64,000 nucleotides of DNA from Colwellia polaris (GCF_002104515.1 NZ_NBOE01000008.1:104094-168093); one strand, 5' to 3'; shown: positions 45,547-55,772, counted from the stretch's first letter. The notes: generated by a model not told the origin, from the sequence alone. Translations and numbers: made by a program.

Positions 45547-45573
45547 CGCATTAAATAACTCGCAGCATAACAA

Positions 45574-45607
45574 CATAAAGCCAATCAACTTAACGATTGG
45601 CTTTATG
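45574..45607. terminator. Hairpin between convergent genes
   Basis: CATAAAGCCAATC and GATTGGCTTTATG form a perfect 13-bp stem with an 8-nt loop. It lacks a strong T-run; it could serve the membrane-protein gene and fadL. Confidence 0.6.
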
Positions 45608-45619
45608 CTTAATAGCTAA

Positions 45620-46936
45620 TTAAAAGCTTTTGTTATATTGCACAGCTAACAATAAAGCATTACCTTCTGAACTAAATTGCCAATCTTTTTGGCCAACCAA
45701 TGGACTTAAAGATGCCGGTAATTGACCTAATAAAGCATCTTCTTCGGTAACTAATACTTTGTCACCATTTACATACGCAATAGCAAAATCTACGCTATCT
45801 GTCTCGTTTAACTTATAAGTGGCACCAGCACTATACCAAAGGCGATCACTATCAGGGATTGAAATTGAACGGTGATCTGCAGCCGCAGATTGATCAAATG
45901 CGACACCCATTCTTAATGTTAGGTCTTGATCAAAGTTATAGGTTGCACCTAAAGCAAACCGGTAAGTATCTTCAAAGCTTTCTTGTTTTTCAAAAGCAAG
46001 TGCCCCGCCAGCATAAGCTTCAAGTTTTTCAAAACTAGACCACTGTGTAAACATAATGCTGTATTGAGCAGCCCACTGTGCAGTTAATTGATGGAAACCT
46101 GAAAACTCTGTAATTGCGGGCATATCTATCGTTAAATTACCATCTTCTGTCGGAGTGCCTAAACCTGTGTAATCACCTTCAAAAGCAAGCTCTACTTTGC
46201 TGCGATAGGCAAAACCAAGTCGATGATCACTATTTATTTCATATACAACACCAACATTCCAGCCAAAACCAAAATCGTCACCTGACATGTTAACGATTTC
46301 AGTGCTGCTAGGTACTGGTGGAAACACTAAACCAACACCCGGAATGCTGATGCCGTTTTCTAGCACGCTACCCGCATGTCTAATAAGTTCGGCTTCGCCA
46401 TAAACAACATTTAAGCCTAAACCTAAACTAAGCTGGTCATTAACACGGTAAGAGCCACTAATATTAGCATTAATGGTTTTTAAGTCGGTGATACCACCAA
46501 TAGAGCCTGCCGCGTAGTTAGTACCATACTCACTTTTCAAACCATAATTTGAGTTGATTGCTAAACCATAAGCGAAAGTATCATTTACTGGGTTAATAAA
46601 GTAAGCCGCTGGGATAATTGCACTAGGTACAACGCCGTCTTGATCAAGTTCATTCGCATCGAAGTCTGTACCAAGAATATCAGGGCCACTAACACCCTCA
46701 ATTTTTACACCGGGATCAATATAAGTTGCTGATAACGATAAAGACTTTTTGTCAAATAACGCCATGGCGGCTGGGTTACGGGCTAAAACAGCTGCATCAT
46801 CGGCGATTACAGCATCACCAGCAAAAGCACGGCCTAAGCCTGAGGCACTTGTTTCGTTTAACTGAAAAGAGGCTGAGTAAGAATTAAAAGCGGCCAAGGT
46901 GATTGCAGTGGCGATAATTGATTTTTGAAATGTCAT
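45620..46936 (-). CDS. fadL: Long-chain fatty acid outer-membrane transporter FadL
   Basis: FadL passes long-chain fatty acids through the outer membrane. The 438-residue protein has a signal peptide ending near SYSAS and the family's N-terminal hatch segment with TSASGLGRAFAGDAVIADDAAVLARNPAAMALF. Beta strands follow to a C-terminal LAVQYNKSF with terminal Phe. Its length matches E. coli FadL (446 with signal). I did not find a FadR-like site before it; instead a 14-bp direct repeat occurs 30-70 bp upstream. Paralogues are common in marine bacteria, so this may be one of several. Confidence 0.9.
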   Translation of the reverse strand: MTFQKSIIATAITLAAFNSYSASFQLNETSASGLGRAFAGDAVIADDAAVLARNPAAMALFDKKSLSLSATYIDPGVKIEGVSGPDILGTDFDANELDQDGVVPSAIIPAAYFINPVNDTFAYGLAINSNYGLKSEYGTNYAAGSIGGITDLKTINANISGSYRVNDQLSLGLGLNVVYGEAELIRHAGSVLENGISIPGVGLVFPPVPSSTEIVNMSGDDFGFGWNVGVVYEINSDHRLGFAYRSKVELAFEGDYTGLGTPTEDGNLTIDMPAITEFSGFHQLTAQWAAQYSIMFTQWSSFEKLEAYAGGALAFEKQESFEDTYRFALGATYNFDQDLTLRMGVAFDQSAAADHRSISIPDSDRLWYSAGATYKLNETDSVDFAIAYVNGDKVLVTEEDALLGQLPASLSPLVGQKDWQFSSEGNALLLAVQYNKSF

Positions 46937-47503
46937 GCTAAGATCTCGAAATTATGGAAAAAATATATTTATCGTATTGGAAAATAATGTATTTATCGTA
47001 TTGATAACTAAGGTAATAATACATGAAAAACTGTATTCTACTTGTAAGTAAGTGTAACTGAAGCATCAATAAATTTGTGCTGTATAATCTATTAAATAAA
47101 TCCCCCCTTTGAAGTTGTTTTAATCTGTTAAAATATGCAATTAACTAACGGCGCTGCCTAAATCCGTTCTAAAGGCAGCACACTATTCCATGCAAGTAAG
47201 TCCCTGCCGTTTTCTATTCAAAACGGCCAAGCTGTAGATTTAAAATGGGTATAAAGTTCTATTTTGTGGATACTAATGAATTGAAAGTATTATATAAAGA
47301 TACCAAGCTTATTTGACTTAGTTAACTTAGTTAATGCTACAGTCGGTTGCTGTAAATGGCATAATGTAAGATGATTCGTTGAATACATATTTCAATTGTC
47401 GTGATGTTAGTCTTTCAGCGCTGCGCAATATTGTTTTATTAACACAACTAATCCTTGAGACCGCCCTATTGGTAGATTTAATGTCACATGTAGTTTTTCT
47501 TAA
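46937..47503. other. Intergenic gap upstream of fadL
   Basis: About 570 bp. Near fadL is a 14-bp direct repeat (46966-46979 and 46990-47003). Further right a short GCTGCCT/AGGCAGC hairpin lies at 47153-47179. No gene is seen. Confidence 0.45.
46966..47003. repeat. 14-bp direct repeat upstream of fadL
   Basis: TATTTATCGTATTG occurs twice with starts 24 bp apart, upstream of the fadL start. Spacing of just over two helical turns could suit a regulatory protein binding in tandem. Confidence 0.6.
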
Positions 47504-48193
47504 TTAGAGCCTTTCGGGAAAGTTACCAAAAATACCATCTACGTTTAGATTTTTTATTTTGGCAATATCATCACTGTCATTCACCGTATAAACATAAACT
47601 TTTAACCCTTTGTCATGTGCATCATTCACAAAGTCTTGATTAACGAAGTCTATACTTAAGTTGATAGATTGAGCATTAAGTTGAACAGCGCATTCAGCAT
47701 AAGTAAGGGGAATACCTTCAAGTAAAGCACCAATAGGAATTTGAGGACACAAGTGTTTAAATTTATTTAACTCAGGGTGATCAAATGAAGAAACCATAAA
47801 ATCAAGTTCGTTCCAGCCATGGTTTTTTATGTATTTATCTATTATTTGATACGTTGCAACTGCTGTGTTTCTTCCCTTTAGCTCGATATTGACGATCACC
47901 CTTTTATCAACAAGATCCAATACTTCTTCAAGTGTAGGAATTAACTCACCTTTACCCGCATCTAGTTGTCTTAACTCTGTAAAAGTTTTATCTTCGGTAT
48001 ACCCTGTGCCATTAGTAGTTCTGTCTATTTTATCGTCATGTATTACAACAAGTTCGCCTGTTTTACATACATATACATCTAATTCTATCGCATCAACATT
48101 TAACGCTAATGCTTTTTTAAAAGATCTTAACGTGTTTTCAGGTTCATGTCCCATTGCGCCACGATGCCCTATTTTTAGTATCTTTTTATCCAA
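47504..48193 (-). CDS. Glycerophosphodiester phosphodiesterase
   Basis: A 229-residue GDPD (UgpQ-like, cytoplasmic), which hydrolyses glycerophosphodiesters to glycerol-3-phosphate and an alcohol. Motifs are GHRGAMGHEPENTLRSFKKAL at the start and DAIELDVYVCKTGELVVIHDD near residue 35, holding the metal and acid/base residues. Later strands follow the TIM barrel with FMVSSFDH and VYTVNDSDDIAKIKNLNVDGIFGNFP. It ends a same-strand series with a TPR-sulfotransferase, TonB receptor and OPA-like transporter, suggesting uptake and use of a phosphodiester compound, though gaps between genes are large. Confidence 0.88.
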   Translation of the reverse strand: MDKKILKIGHRGAMGHEPENTLRSFKKALALNVDAIELDVYVCKTGELVVIHDDKIDRTTNGTGYTEDKTFTELRQLDAGKGELIPTLEEVLDLVDKRVIVNIELKGRNTAVATYQIIDKYIKNHGWNELDFMVSSFDHPELNKFKHLCPQIPIGALLEGIPLTYAECAVQLNAQSINLSIDFVNQDFVNDAHDKGLKVYVYTVNDSDDIAKIKNLNVDGIFGNFPERL

Positions 48194-48323
48194 AATTTAT
48201 TCCTATTTGTTTCTATATTAGAATTATTAGCGCAATTAACACTATTAGCTTGCCCACAGTTAAATCAACAAAACGTTATATCAATACTCACCTATTGAAC
48301 AAGCATAAGCAGTTTTAAATGAT

Positions 48324-50294
48324 TTAAGACAATTGTTTTAATGCTTTTTTCAGTGGCTCTAGATGTGATTCATAGTTACGCCATTGTTCAAGGCCACTTT
48401 GATAAATGGGTTGTCGAACCTGCTCCGAACTCGGTGTGCGAACAGCACGCTTATTTCGATGAAAATCAATACAAGCCTGTTCAAAAGGAAGCCCACAATA
48501 ATCTAATATGCGCCGAACCTGAGTTTCAAGATCCGCAACCACATCCTCATACTGCACTCGTAAAATTTTGCCTGGCAATTCTTTATCCCAATGATCCATA
48601 AGCTCAACATAACTGCGATAATAATGTCCAATATCTTCAAGACTATAGGAAAACTGTTGGCCCTCACCAAACAACTGTTTAAAACCACTAAAACAACAAG
48701 AAAAAGGGTCGCGCCTTGCATCAATAATTTTGGCGTTAGGCAAAATGAGGTTAATAAGGGCAATATGTCGAAAATTATTCGGCATTTTGTCGATAAAATA
48801 CATGGCACCCTGGCGATGATGCTGGGTTTCTTCGATATACAGCTCGCCCATTTTAGTCAAATCATCAGCGGAAATATTGTTTAAAATACTCGGATATTTG
48901 GGGTTGTCCTGTGTGGCTTGTCGCCCATTCAAGCGGTGTGCTAAACCAATAATATTGGCCAACTCCATTGTTCCGTCAACTTGTGAATGAGAAGAAAGTA
49001 TTTGTTCTAAAAGTGTTGAACCCGCTCTTGGTAGTCCGACTATAAATATAGGATCTGGGGCAAGACAACCGGCCGATTTATTTCGATTGAAAAATGCGGC
49101 ATCAAAATTACTTTTCTGAAATTCAAACGATGCCTCTAGAGATTTACGATCAAACCGGTCTTGCTCACTTTTAAGCTTATTGCCGCGATGGTAAAAAGCA
49201 AACGCTTCGTCAAAGCGCCCACTGTCTTCTAAGTCTTTGCCAAGTGCAAAGCAAAAATGAATTTTATCGTTTATAGCTATTGTAGCGCTTGCTTCCTGAG
49301 ACCGCATTTGTTCACGTTCATCTGCTGAAAATCGATAAGTTTTTAAATTAGCCAAACTCCAGAACGCATCGCCAAAGTCTGGTTTGATTGTATAGCTTTT
49401 GCGATATGCTTTAATAGCATCTTCAACACGGCCCATTGTTTTTAAGGCATGGCCAAGTGTTAAATATATTGAATAATTATCTTCGTTATTTAGCAATACA
49501 CTTTCAAAGGTGTTGATAGCCCCTTCAAAATCTCCCGTTGCTTGTTGAGCATTACCAAAGCCAATTTTGAACGTTGAATTTTCTGGGTCTGAATCTAACA
49601 AAATTTTTGCTTGTTCAAGTGCCTTATGAAATTTTTGGCGCTTATGCAGAACATGCACATAGTCCAAACGGGCCCTTTTAAAGTTTGGTTCAAACTCTAA
49701 ACAACTGGCTAATAAGAATTCTGCATCGTCAAGAATTTGAAACTTTGTCCCTAATTCAGCCAGTAGCCGCATAGCTTCTGGTTGATGTGGGTTCTCTTTG
49801 AGAAAATGACGACAAAGCCATTCTGCACGGTGTAATTGTTTTTGGTGTATTAGGCTAGAAACAGAGACTAATGCAGGCGGTAGGCTAGAAAGCCAATCAA
49901 CTCGGTTCTTAGCTTCCTGTCGCATAGGATAGCCTGGTTCATCAGCCAGTACTCGCCAACTTCCAAACAAAGCAGGATTTAAGCTAACCGCCTTTTCTAG
50001 TGCGGTAATGGCTTTAGAGGTATCGCCTAGGGCTTTGTGAATATACCCCTGCTCTTGATGAGCCCTACCATGATCCGGTATTTTTAACAGAATTTGGTCA
50101 AGGTTTTCCATCGCTTGGCTATAATTTTTTTGTTTACGCTGACAAACGGCAAGACAATAAATCCCTTCAATGTGCCCAGGATTTATTAATAGCATTTTAT
50201 GAAGAGTTTCAGACGCTTCGTTTAAGTGACCTTTACTAATTAAGCGTTGGCACTCTTTAATCGTTTGTTCAGGTGGGATCAATTTATTTGGCAA
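48324..50294 (-). CDS. TPR-repeat sulfotransferase family protein
   Basis: A 656-residue protein. Residues 1-380 hold tetratricopeptide repeats (for example NPGHIEGIYCLAVCQRKQKNYSQAMENLDQIL and the VLLNNEDNYSIYLTLGHALKTMGRVEDAIKAYRKSY region). From about 410 a sulfotransferase domain follows, with FIVGLPRAGSTLLEQILSSHSQ as the PAPS phosphate-binding loop and a later DARRDPFSCCFSGFKQLF as the 3'-phosphate motif. Such proteins commonly accompany TonB receptors in Alteromonadales; the sulfated substrate is unknown. The start is TTG. The TonB receptor lies 117 bp upstream. Confidence 0.85.
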   Translation of the reverse strand: MPNKLIPPEQTIKECQRLISKGHLNEASETLHKMLLINPGHIEGIYCLAVCQRKQKNYSQAMENLDQILLKIPDHGRAHQEQGYIHKALGDTSKAITALEKAVSLNPALFGSWRVLADEPGYPMRQEAKNRVDWLSSLPPALVSVSSLIHQKQLHRAEWLCRHFLKENPHQPEAMRLLAELGTKFQILDDAEFLLASCLEFEPNFKRARLDYVHVLHKRQKFHKALEQAKILLDSDPENSTFKIGFGNAQQATGDFEGAINTFESVLLNNEDNYSIYLTLGHALKTMGRVEDAIKAYRKSYTIKPDFGDAFWSLANLKTYRFSADEREQMRSQEASATIAINDKIHFCFALGKDLEDSGRFDEAFAFYHRGNKLKSEQDRFDRKSLEASFEFQKSNFDAAFFNRNKSAGCLAPDPIFIVGLPRAGSTLLEQILSSHSQVDGTMELANIIGLAHRLNGRQATQDNPKYPSILNNISADDLTKMGELYIEETQHHRQGAMYFIDKMPNNFRHIALINLILPNAKIIDARRDPFSCCFSGFKQLFGEGQQFSYSLEDIGHYYRSYVELMDHWDKELPGKILRVQYEDVVADLETQVRRILDYCGLPFEQACIDFHRNKRAVRTPSSEQVRQPIYQSGLEQWRNYESHLEPLKKALKQLS

Positions 50295-50410
50295 AATAAT
50301 GTCTCAGTAAATATTAAGATACAGCTGATATTATCTATAGAGGTCAAAAAGTAAGAAGGGTCGACATGATTAAACGCCGACCCTTACGTATTTTAAATTA
50401 TCTTAAAATG

Positions 50411-52810
50411 CTAATAATCATAGCTTACTCTAAAACCAATAGTACGAGGTCTTGTTGGCGAAACCCTATATACATTATCGGCTGAACCTGCTGCAACTTG
50501 CCCAAGCGAGTCTGTAGCATTGTCAATAAAGAGCGTTGCTTTCCAGTCATCTTTACCAATAGAAGCTGACAAGTTAACTTGAGTATATGACGGTAACTCA
50601 ACGCGATCAGCTTCAACTAGGCTATTAAATCGTGAGTCTGTCCACTTAAATATACCTTGAAACACAGCAGAAAAATCACCTATTTCTTGGTAGTAACTTG
50701 CGCCAATAACGCCTTCAGTTTCAGGTGCATAAGGAAGGTTTGAGCCTACAGGTGTAATATTCACCAGTGTATTTGGAATATCAGTCAATTCTGAATCGAT
50801 ATAACTAAATGAACCAAAAACATCAACGTTATCGGTTGCAGCCCAGTTAAGTTCAAACTCTAAACCATTGATTTCGGCCGATCCAACATTGTCAAAGAAT
50901 GAGTTATTGGCGATACTCAGATCAAGAACACCTTGTTGCATATCAGTAAAGTCAACATTATATATAGCGCCGTTAAAGCGTAATGTGTTATTTAGCCATG
51001 CGGTTTTCCAACCTAATTCAACACTGACTACATCATCGGTATCGAACGTAGCCGGGATCCCGCCAGTACCAACTGAGCGGTTAAATCCGCCGCCTCTAAA
51101 GCCTTCAGAATACGTAGCGTAGAACATTGCATCAGCATTCATTTTCCAGCGGATATTCGCTTTGTAAATGGTTCCTGATATGGTTGAAGGAGTCAAACCT
51201 TCTAGTCTTGAATCTACATTTGTTCCAGCATCAGCTTCTGGTCCAGACGCTCGTTGGCCAAAAGGCGACTGCCCCTTTAAGCCCATTTCAATGTCATAGC
51301 GACGGGCACCAACAGTTACGGTTAAATCGTCAGTAATATCATAAGCAAGTTCACCGAATACCGATATCTCTTCACGATCGGTTTGGTAATCATTGAAGTA
51401 GGTTACGCCAGCTGGTCGAGCACTACCGTCTGTATTAGTGAAAGCGCCTGGTATCGGAAAGTTTGGCGAGAAACCAGCAGCAATAGAACCTGCATAGTTA
51501 AAATCGGTTAAAGTGTTAAGTTGTTGATCATCATAAAACACACCACCAATCGCTCTAAAACGATCATTAGCATTTGTTGCAACACGAATTTCGTGCACGC
51601 TACGTTCCGTTTCAAATTGTTCAGAAGTCGTCATCACAGGACTAAAACATTCATCATAACCTGGGTAACTACAAATGTAGTAAGGAACAAAAGGGCCTAT
51701 TTCAATATAAGCGGTATAATCAGTATTACCTTGGAACGTTCGGCTGGTGAATGAGCCATTATAGATTACTTCTAGGCCACCAAGCATGCCATTCACAGTC
51801 CATTGTGTAAGGTCTACCTTGTCATCGCCGTCAGTAGGAGAGAAAGTCGAAACATTTAAGTCATCTTCAGAACTAATAGCGGGATCGTATTCGAAAGAGC
51901 CTTCGGTATCTAGCTGTTGGCTTGTGTGCTGTACTAACAAATCCCATTCGTTATTGATTTGCCATAATGCACTGACTCTCATGCCGCGGAATGTCGCTTC
52001 ATTGTAATCGTCTTTTGCAAGCGTGGCGTTACTTACTTCCTGTCGAGACGAAGGTACATTTCCACCCAACGCTGGATTAGTCAATGGTAATTGCGTCGTG
52101 GCAAGAGGATTATCAATAAAGCCAGCATCTGTAGAGTTATAAGCAGCAACACGAATTGCAAATTTATCGTCTACAATAGGAACATTAATATAACCCTCAG
52201 ATTTATTACTTATGCCACCACTTTTAGTAGATGACATACCTATTTGACCACCAGCTCTAAATTCGTCCAATACTGGTTTATTCGTAATAAGGCGCACAGT
52301 ACCCGCTTGTGAGCTAGCACCAAATAATGTGCCTTGAGGACCTTTTAAAACTTCAATGCGTTGCAAATCAACTGCATATAAATCTATATTACGACCGGGA
52401 GTGGTCACTGGTGCTTCATCAAGATAAGTGGCAACACTTGGCTCGCCACCAATGCCGGCAAGTCTAACATCGGCACGACCTGCCGATACACCACGAATAT
52501 ATGTTTCTTGTTTACCAGGTCCTTGGCCTTCAGAGCTTACACCTGGTAGCATTGCGATGTAATCGCCAAAGCTATCAACACCTAACGCTTGAAGTTTTGC
52601 ACCACTCATTGTTTGTACAGCGAGTGGTACCGTTTGTTGATTCTCTGATCTTCGAGTGGAAGTAACGACAATAGTTTCAATTTGACGTTCAGTCTCAACT
52701 TCTTTTTGTTCTAATGTACTATTTTCTTGAGCTTGTACGTTGCCATTGCATAATGCGAGAGTAATCGCCATAGTCAATGCTGTTTTAACGGGTCGGTTCT
52801 TTTGATACAT
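50411..52810 (-). CDS. TonB-dependent receptor
   Basis: A 799-residue outer-membrane receptor with a signal peptide ending near VQAQE. Its parts are a TonB box (IETIVVTSTRR near residue 44), a plug domain (about 55-170, with LPGVSSEGQGPGKQETYIRG and DLQRIEVLKGPQGTLFGASSQAGTVRLIT) and a beta-barrel ending in an aromatic residue (FRVSYDY). The plug PGPQGTLFG region and the large barrel are typical of receptors for sugars, peptides or other small molecules rather than of siderophores specifically. The start has an AGAGGA box. It may be co-regulated with the OPA-like transporter and TPR-sulfotransferase next to it. Confidence 0.92.
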   Translation of the reverse strand: MYQKNRPVKTALTMAITLALCNGNVQAQENSTLEQKEVETERQIETIVVTSTRRSENQQTVPLAVQTMSGAKLQALGVDSFGDYIAMLPGVSSEGQGPGKQETYIRGVSAGRADVRLAGIGGEPSVATYLDEAPVTTPGRNIDLYAVDLQRIEVLKGPQGTLFGASSQAGTVRLITNKPVLDEFRAGGQIGMSSTKSGGISNKSEGYINVPIVDDKFAIRVAAYNSTDAGFIDNPLATTQLPLTNPALGGNVPSSRQEVSNATLAKDDYNEATFRGMRVSALWQINNEWDLLVQHTSQQLDTEGSFEYDPAISSEDDLNVSTFSPTDGDDKVDLTQWTVNGMLGGLEVIYNGSFTSRTFQGNTDYTAYIEIGPFVPYYICSYPGYDECFSPVMTTSEQFETERSVHEIRVATNANDRFRAIGGVFYDDQQLNTLTDFNYAGSIAAGFSPNFPIPGAFTNTDGSARPAGVTYFNDYQTDREEISVFGELAYDITDDLTVTVGARRYDIEMGLKGQSPFGQRASGPEADAGTNVDSRLEGLTPSTISGTIYKANIRWKMNADAMFYATYSEGFRGGGFNRSVGTGGIPATFDTDDVVSVELGWKTAWLNNTLRFNGAIYNVDFTDMQQGVLDLSIANNSFFDNVGSAEINGLEFELNWAATDNVDVFGSFSYIDSELTDIPNTLVNITPVGSNLPYAPETEGVIGASYYQEIGDFSAVFQGIFKWTDSRFNSLVEADRVELPSYTQVNLSASIGKDDWKATLFIDNATDSLGQVAAGSADNVYRVSPTRPRTIGFRVSYDY

Positions 52811-53238
52811 GTGTATCCTCTTTTATTATCTTAGTTGATTATCTTGGTTGATTATCTTCATACGACGTAGTGAGCTTTAATTGACGCTAGGGAGATTAAT
52901 ATATTGATTTTGATGCAAAGCATTTATCGACAACAACATCCCTTTATCTATTACCTAGTAACTCCTACTACATCTTTACGACTCACCGTTACAAATAAAT
53001 AACGGCAGTCGCATAAAGTTTATCTGTCTTATAATTTCATGACTTTTATCTAGTAATTTTACGCTACAGCATACTACAATATTTAAAAGATTACTGAATA
53101 TAGGCAAAATAAACTGCAATCTTCGGTGAAAAACGCCTATTTAGCTGAAGTTCTTGTTGAACAGTTTAACAAAATTACTTCAGCGAATAGTGACTCAATA
53201 TTTAAAGGCACTAAAAATTTTAGGTCATTAACGCTTAA
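52811..53238. other. Intergenic gap with short repeats
   Basis: About 430 bp between the TonB receptor and the MFS gene. Just before the receptor start, three copies of TTGATTATCTT-like sequence follow one another (52822-52860). Nothing else stands out. Confidence 0.5.
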
Positions 53239-54588
53239 TTAACGTTTAAGTAAAGCTTCTCCTAATTTTGCCGCTTTATATTCAGCATGCATAAATCCCC
53301 AAACTGAGATAATGCCAACAGAAGAAATTAATATCAGCATGTTCATAAAGCTAGACCAGCCACCCACACTATCTGCCAACCTTCCCCCAATAAAAGCAAA
53401 CATTGCACTTGCTGCAAAACCGAAAGCATCAATCAAACTCACCAATTTTGCACTATGCGGCCCACCGTATTCGATAGAAAATATTGACATCGGCAAGTAA
53501 TAGGCTGGAGAAATTGAAAAGGCAAACAAGAATATTGCGCCTAGCGCCACAAAGTAATTAACTTCAACACTCAAATTAAACCAATATAGGTATTTCAAGG
53601 TAAGTACACTTAATAAACTAAGCGTCATTGCTATAGTCAATACAGTACGGATCCCCTTTTTTGAAAAACGGTCATAAAATGCTATCGAAGCTAACAACCC
53701 AACCAAAGAACCGATCGGGAATATAGTAGAGGCCATTGCTGCCTGCGATGGAGATAATTGGTAAGTTTCCATCAGATAAACCGACACAAAGTCTAAAAAG
53801 GCCATCATACAAGTAAGCATCATTAACATGAGCACTACCAACCAAACTCTTGGGCTTTTCACAAATGCCAACATACCACCCATCATACTTGTGCCTTTTA
53901 GCGGATGGTTGTACTTGTTCTCAATTGCTTGTTTTGATGCTATTGCCATCGCTATTCCTTCGGCACTAGTATCAGGGTTATTGTTTTCATTTTCTCTGAA
54001 AAAATTGGGGTTTTCAGGCTTCTCTTTCAAGAAAAAATAACAGCCAATAAAAATAACGAGTGCAAATGCGGCAGCGATAAAGGCTACTGTTCGCCAATGC
54101 ATAAAACTCAGCAACCAACCGAAAAATAGTGTAGCTAACACTACACTGAATCTAGAACTGGTAGAAATAATGCTCCACACTCGTCCGTAATGATGCGGGT
54201 GATACCATTCTCCTACCAACTTAGTCATACCAGGCCAGCCTGAAGACTTTGTGCAATAAAGTAGAAATGAAAACCCGGTAAAAGCCATTACATTAGGCGA
54301 AAGTCCAAAAGCGATAACAAATAGCGCGGTAAGAAAAATACCGATTAAAAAAGTAAAGCGCCCACCAATGATATCGGCAAGAGGCCCCCAGATGAGTTTC
54401 CCCACTAGCGCACCTAAGGTGCCATAAGCGGCAAAATCACCTATATTTGTTTTTGTTAAGCCCAAAGTATCGTCAGCAAGCATAGCCGGACTTAAAATGG
54501 TCACCATTTGGCGACAGATCATCATGGCGGCATAGCCAAGATACATGGCGATTAAAATATTTAATTGTTGTGGAGGTCGAATAGACAT
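53239..54588 (-). CDS. MFS transporter, OPA (GlpT/UhpT)-like
   Basis: A 449-residue major facilitator with twelve hydrophobic helices. The segments GYAAMMICRQMVTILSPAML at the N-terminus and CTKSSGWPGMTKLVGEWYHPHHYGRVWSIISTSSRF near residue 110 match the organophosphate:phosphate antiporter group, where GWP and YGR motifs are typical. Such transporters exchange glycerol-3-phosphate or sugar phosphates for phosphate. It leads the minus-strand series TonB receptor, TPR-sulfotransferase, GDPD, so a phosphodiester-derived compound is a reasonable substrate guess. Specificity cannot be read from the sequence. Confidence 0.85.
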   Translation of the reverse strand: MSIRPPQQLNILIAMYLGYAAMMICRQMVTILSPAMLADDTLGLTKTNIGDFAAYGTLGALVGKLIWGPLADIIGGRFTFLIGIFLTALFVIAFGLSPNVMAFTGFSFLLYCTKSSGWPGMTKLVGEWYHPHHYGRVWSIISTSSRFSVVLATLFFGWLLSFMHWRTVAFIAAAFALVIFIGCYFFLKEKPENPNFFRENENNNPDTSAEGIAMAIASKQAIENKYNHPLKGTSMMGGMLAFVKSPRVWLVVLMLMMLTCMMAFLDFVSVYLMETYQLSPSQAAMASTIFPIGSLVGLLASIAFYDRFSKKGIRTVLTIAMTLSLLSVLTLKYLYWFNLSVEVNYFVALGAIFLFAFSISPAYYLPMSIFSIEYGGPHSAKLVSLIDAFGFAASAMFAFIGGRLADSVGGWSSFMNMLILISSVGIISVWGFMHAEYKAAKLGEALLKR

Positions 54589-54792
54589 AATTTCTCTGTG
54601 AACTGTTGCAATATAGTTGACTGGGCTTCTATAAAACTAGGGTTCTTTTGGGGTTAATTGTTATTGTTATTGTTTAAACGAGGTATGTTACTCATTAGCT
54701 TACGTTAAATTACGCATAAACAGTCAGCGCTAGATGATACTAAACTTAACCAAAATAAGGAAACTTCTATAAGTTAAATTTTTGTTAAATAA

Positions 54793-54950
54793 TACCAATT
54801 GACTTAATGAATCGATCAATTTTAAACGAGGATAAATTTTCAGTAGCAAGTCGCTTGATTAAGCAATAGCAGGCTATTGGGATTGAAAGCAACGTAGATA
54901 CTAGATATTTAAACCGCTTTAGAGTGATCGATTGTTTATATCAATTGGTA
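54793..54950. repeat. MITE-like repeat family B, short copy
   Basis: The ends are TACCAATTGAC and TATCAATTGGTA, with the same internal blocks as the copy at 40146-40355 (for example ATCGATCAATTTTAAACGAG). A central segment of about 50 bp is absent. The flanks are TAA on both sides (54790-54792, 54951-54953). Confidence 0.88.
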
Positions 54951-55137
54951 TAAATATTACTTATAGAGATTCTATTCTGATACCAAATCTTATAACAAAT
55001 TCACTACAACCTTCGTTGAGTTCAAAACATGTGATTGATGCTTACAGTGATCTAAGTCAATAAGCAATACAGACACACATTTTAAAGCAACAGCAGGATA
55101 TTGTGATTAAACACAATGCGAGAATTGCTTGGCAGCA

Positions 55138-55193
55138 CTATTTGAAAGAAACTATTTGAAAGAAGCTATTTGAAAGAAGCTATTTGAAGAAAA
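55138..55193. repeat. 14-bp tandem repeat, four copies
   Basis: The unit CTATTTGAAAGAAG occurs four times head to tail, with small variations in the first and last copies. Confidence 0.8.
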
Positions 55194-55488
55194 GTTACTT
55201 GCAAGAAAACAATAAATAAATCTGTTTAGCTTTCAAGAAGTAAACATTTAAAGGTTTCTGGCGAGCGCTATCATAGAATTATTAATAAACTTACATTCTG
55301 TCAATGTTAACAGGGGTATAATACCAACCTGCATAAATATTTTGAGAACATCTAAATACAAGACAAAAAATTTAGTCTGTAGTTATCGCTAGAGAGTTAT
55401 TAAAATAAAATCGTAATTGATAAAGACTTTTAGAGAAATAGAGTTACAAAAGTTTTGGATTTACTGAATAGATATTTCAATATAAAGA

Positions 55489-55575
55489 TGGTACCCGGGG
55501 CCGGACTTGAACCGGCACGCTCTTACAAGCGAGGGATTTTAAATCCCTTGTGTCTACCAATTCCACCACCCGGGC
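55489..55575 (-). tRNA. tRNA-Leu (UAA), copy 3
   Basis: An 87-nt class II tRNA with long variable arm, encoded CCA and a 7-bp acceptor stem (GCCCGGG paired with CCCGGGT). The anticodon loop TTTAAAA gives anticodon UAA. Confidence 0.97.
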
Positions 55576-55655
55576 AACGAGGAGCATTTTTAACGTAATC
55601 TTGGTAACTACGTTGTTTTACTGAAAAAATATCAACAATAAAACTAATAAAAAAT

Positions 55656-55731
55656 TGGAGCGGCTAACGAGACTCGAACTCGTGACATTCACGTTGGCAA
55701 CGTGATGCTCTACCAGCTGAGCTACAGCCGC
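55656..55731 (-). tRNA. tRNA-Gly (GCC), copy 4
   Basis: A 76-nt tRNA with encoded CCA. The anticodon loop TTGCCAA in the stem TCACG/CGTGA gives anticodon GCC. The copy is identical to the other three. Confidence 0.97.
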
Positions 55732-55772
55732 TTCGTAGAAAACTTTATACTGCTTACTGAAATATCCAGTAA

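Larger units (their letters stand above)
54589..55488. other. Repeat-rich intergenic stretch
   Basis: About 900 bp without a gene. It contains repeat family B (54793-54950), a region at about 54975-55135 that resembles a decayed third copy (compare AGCAACAGCAGGATATTGTG with AGCAATAGCAGGCTATTGGG), and a 14-bp tandem array at 55138-55193. The remainder is AT-rich and featureless. Confidence 0.55.

Noticed and set aside
55138..55193. Short CRISPR array
   Set aside because: The 14-bp units are directly tandem without spacers and no cas genes are present.
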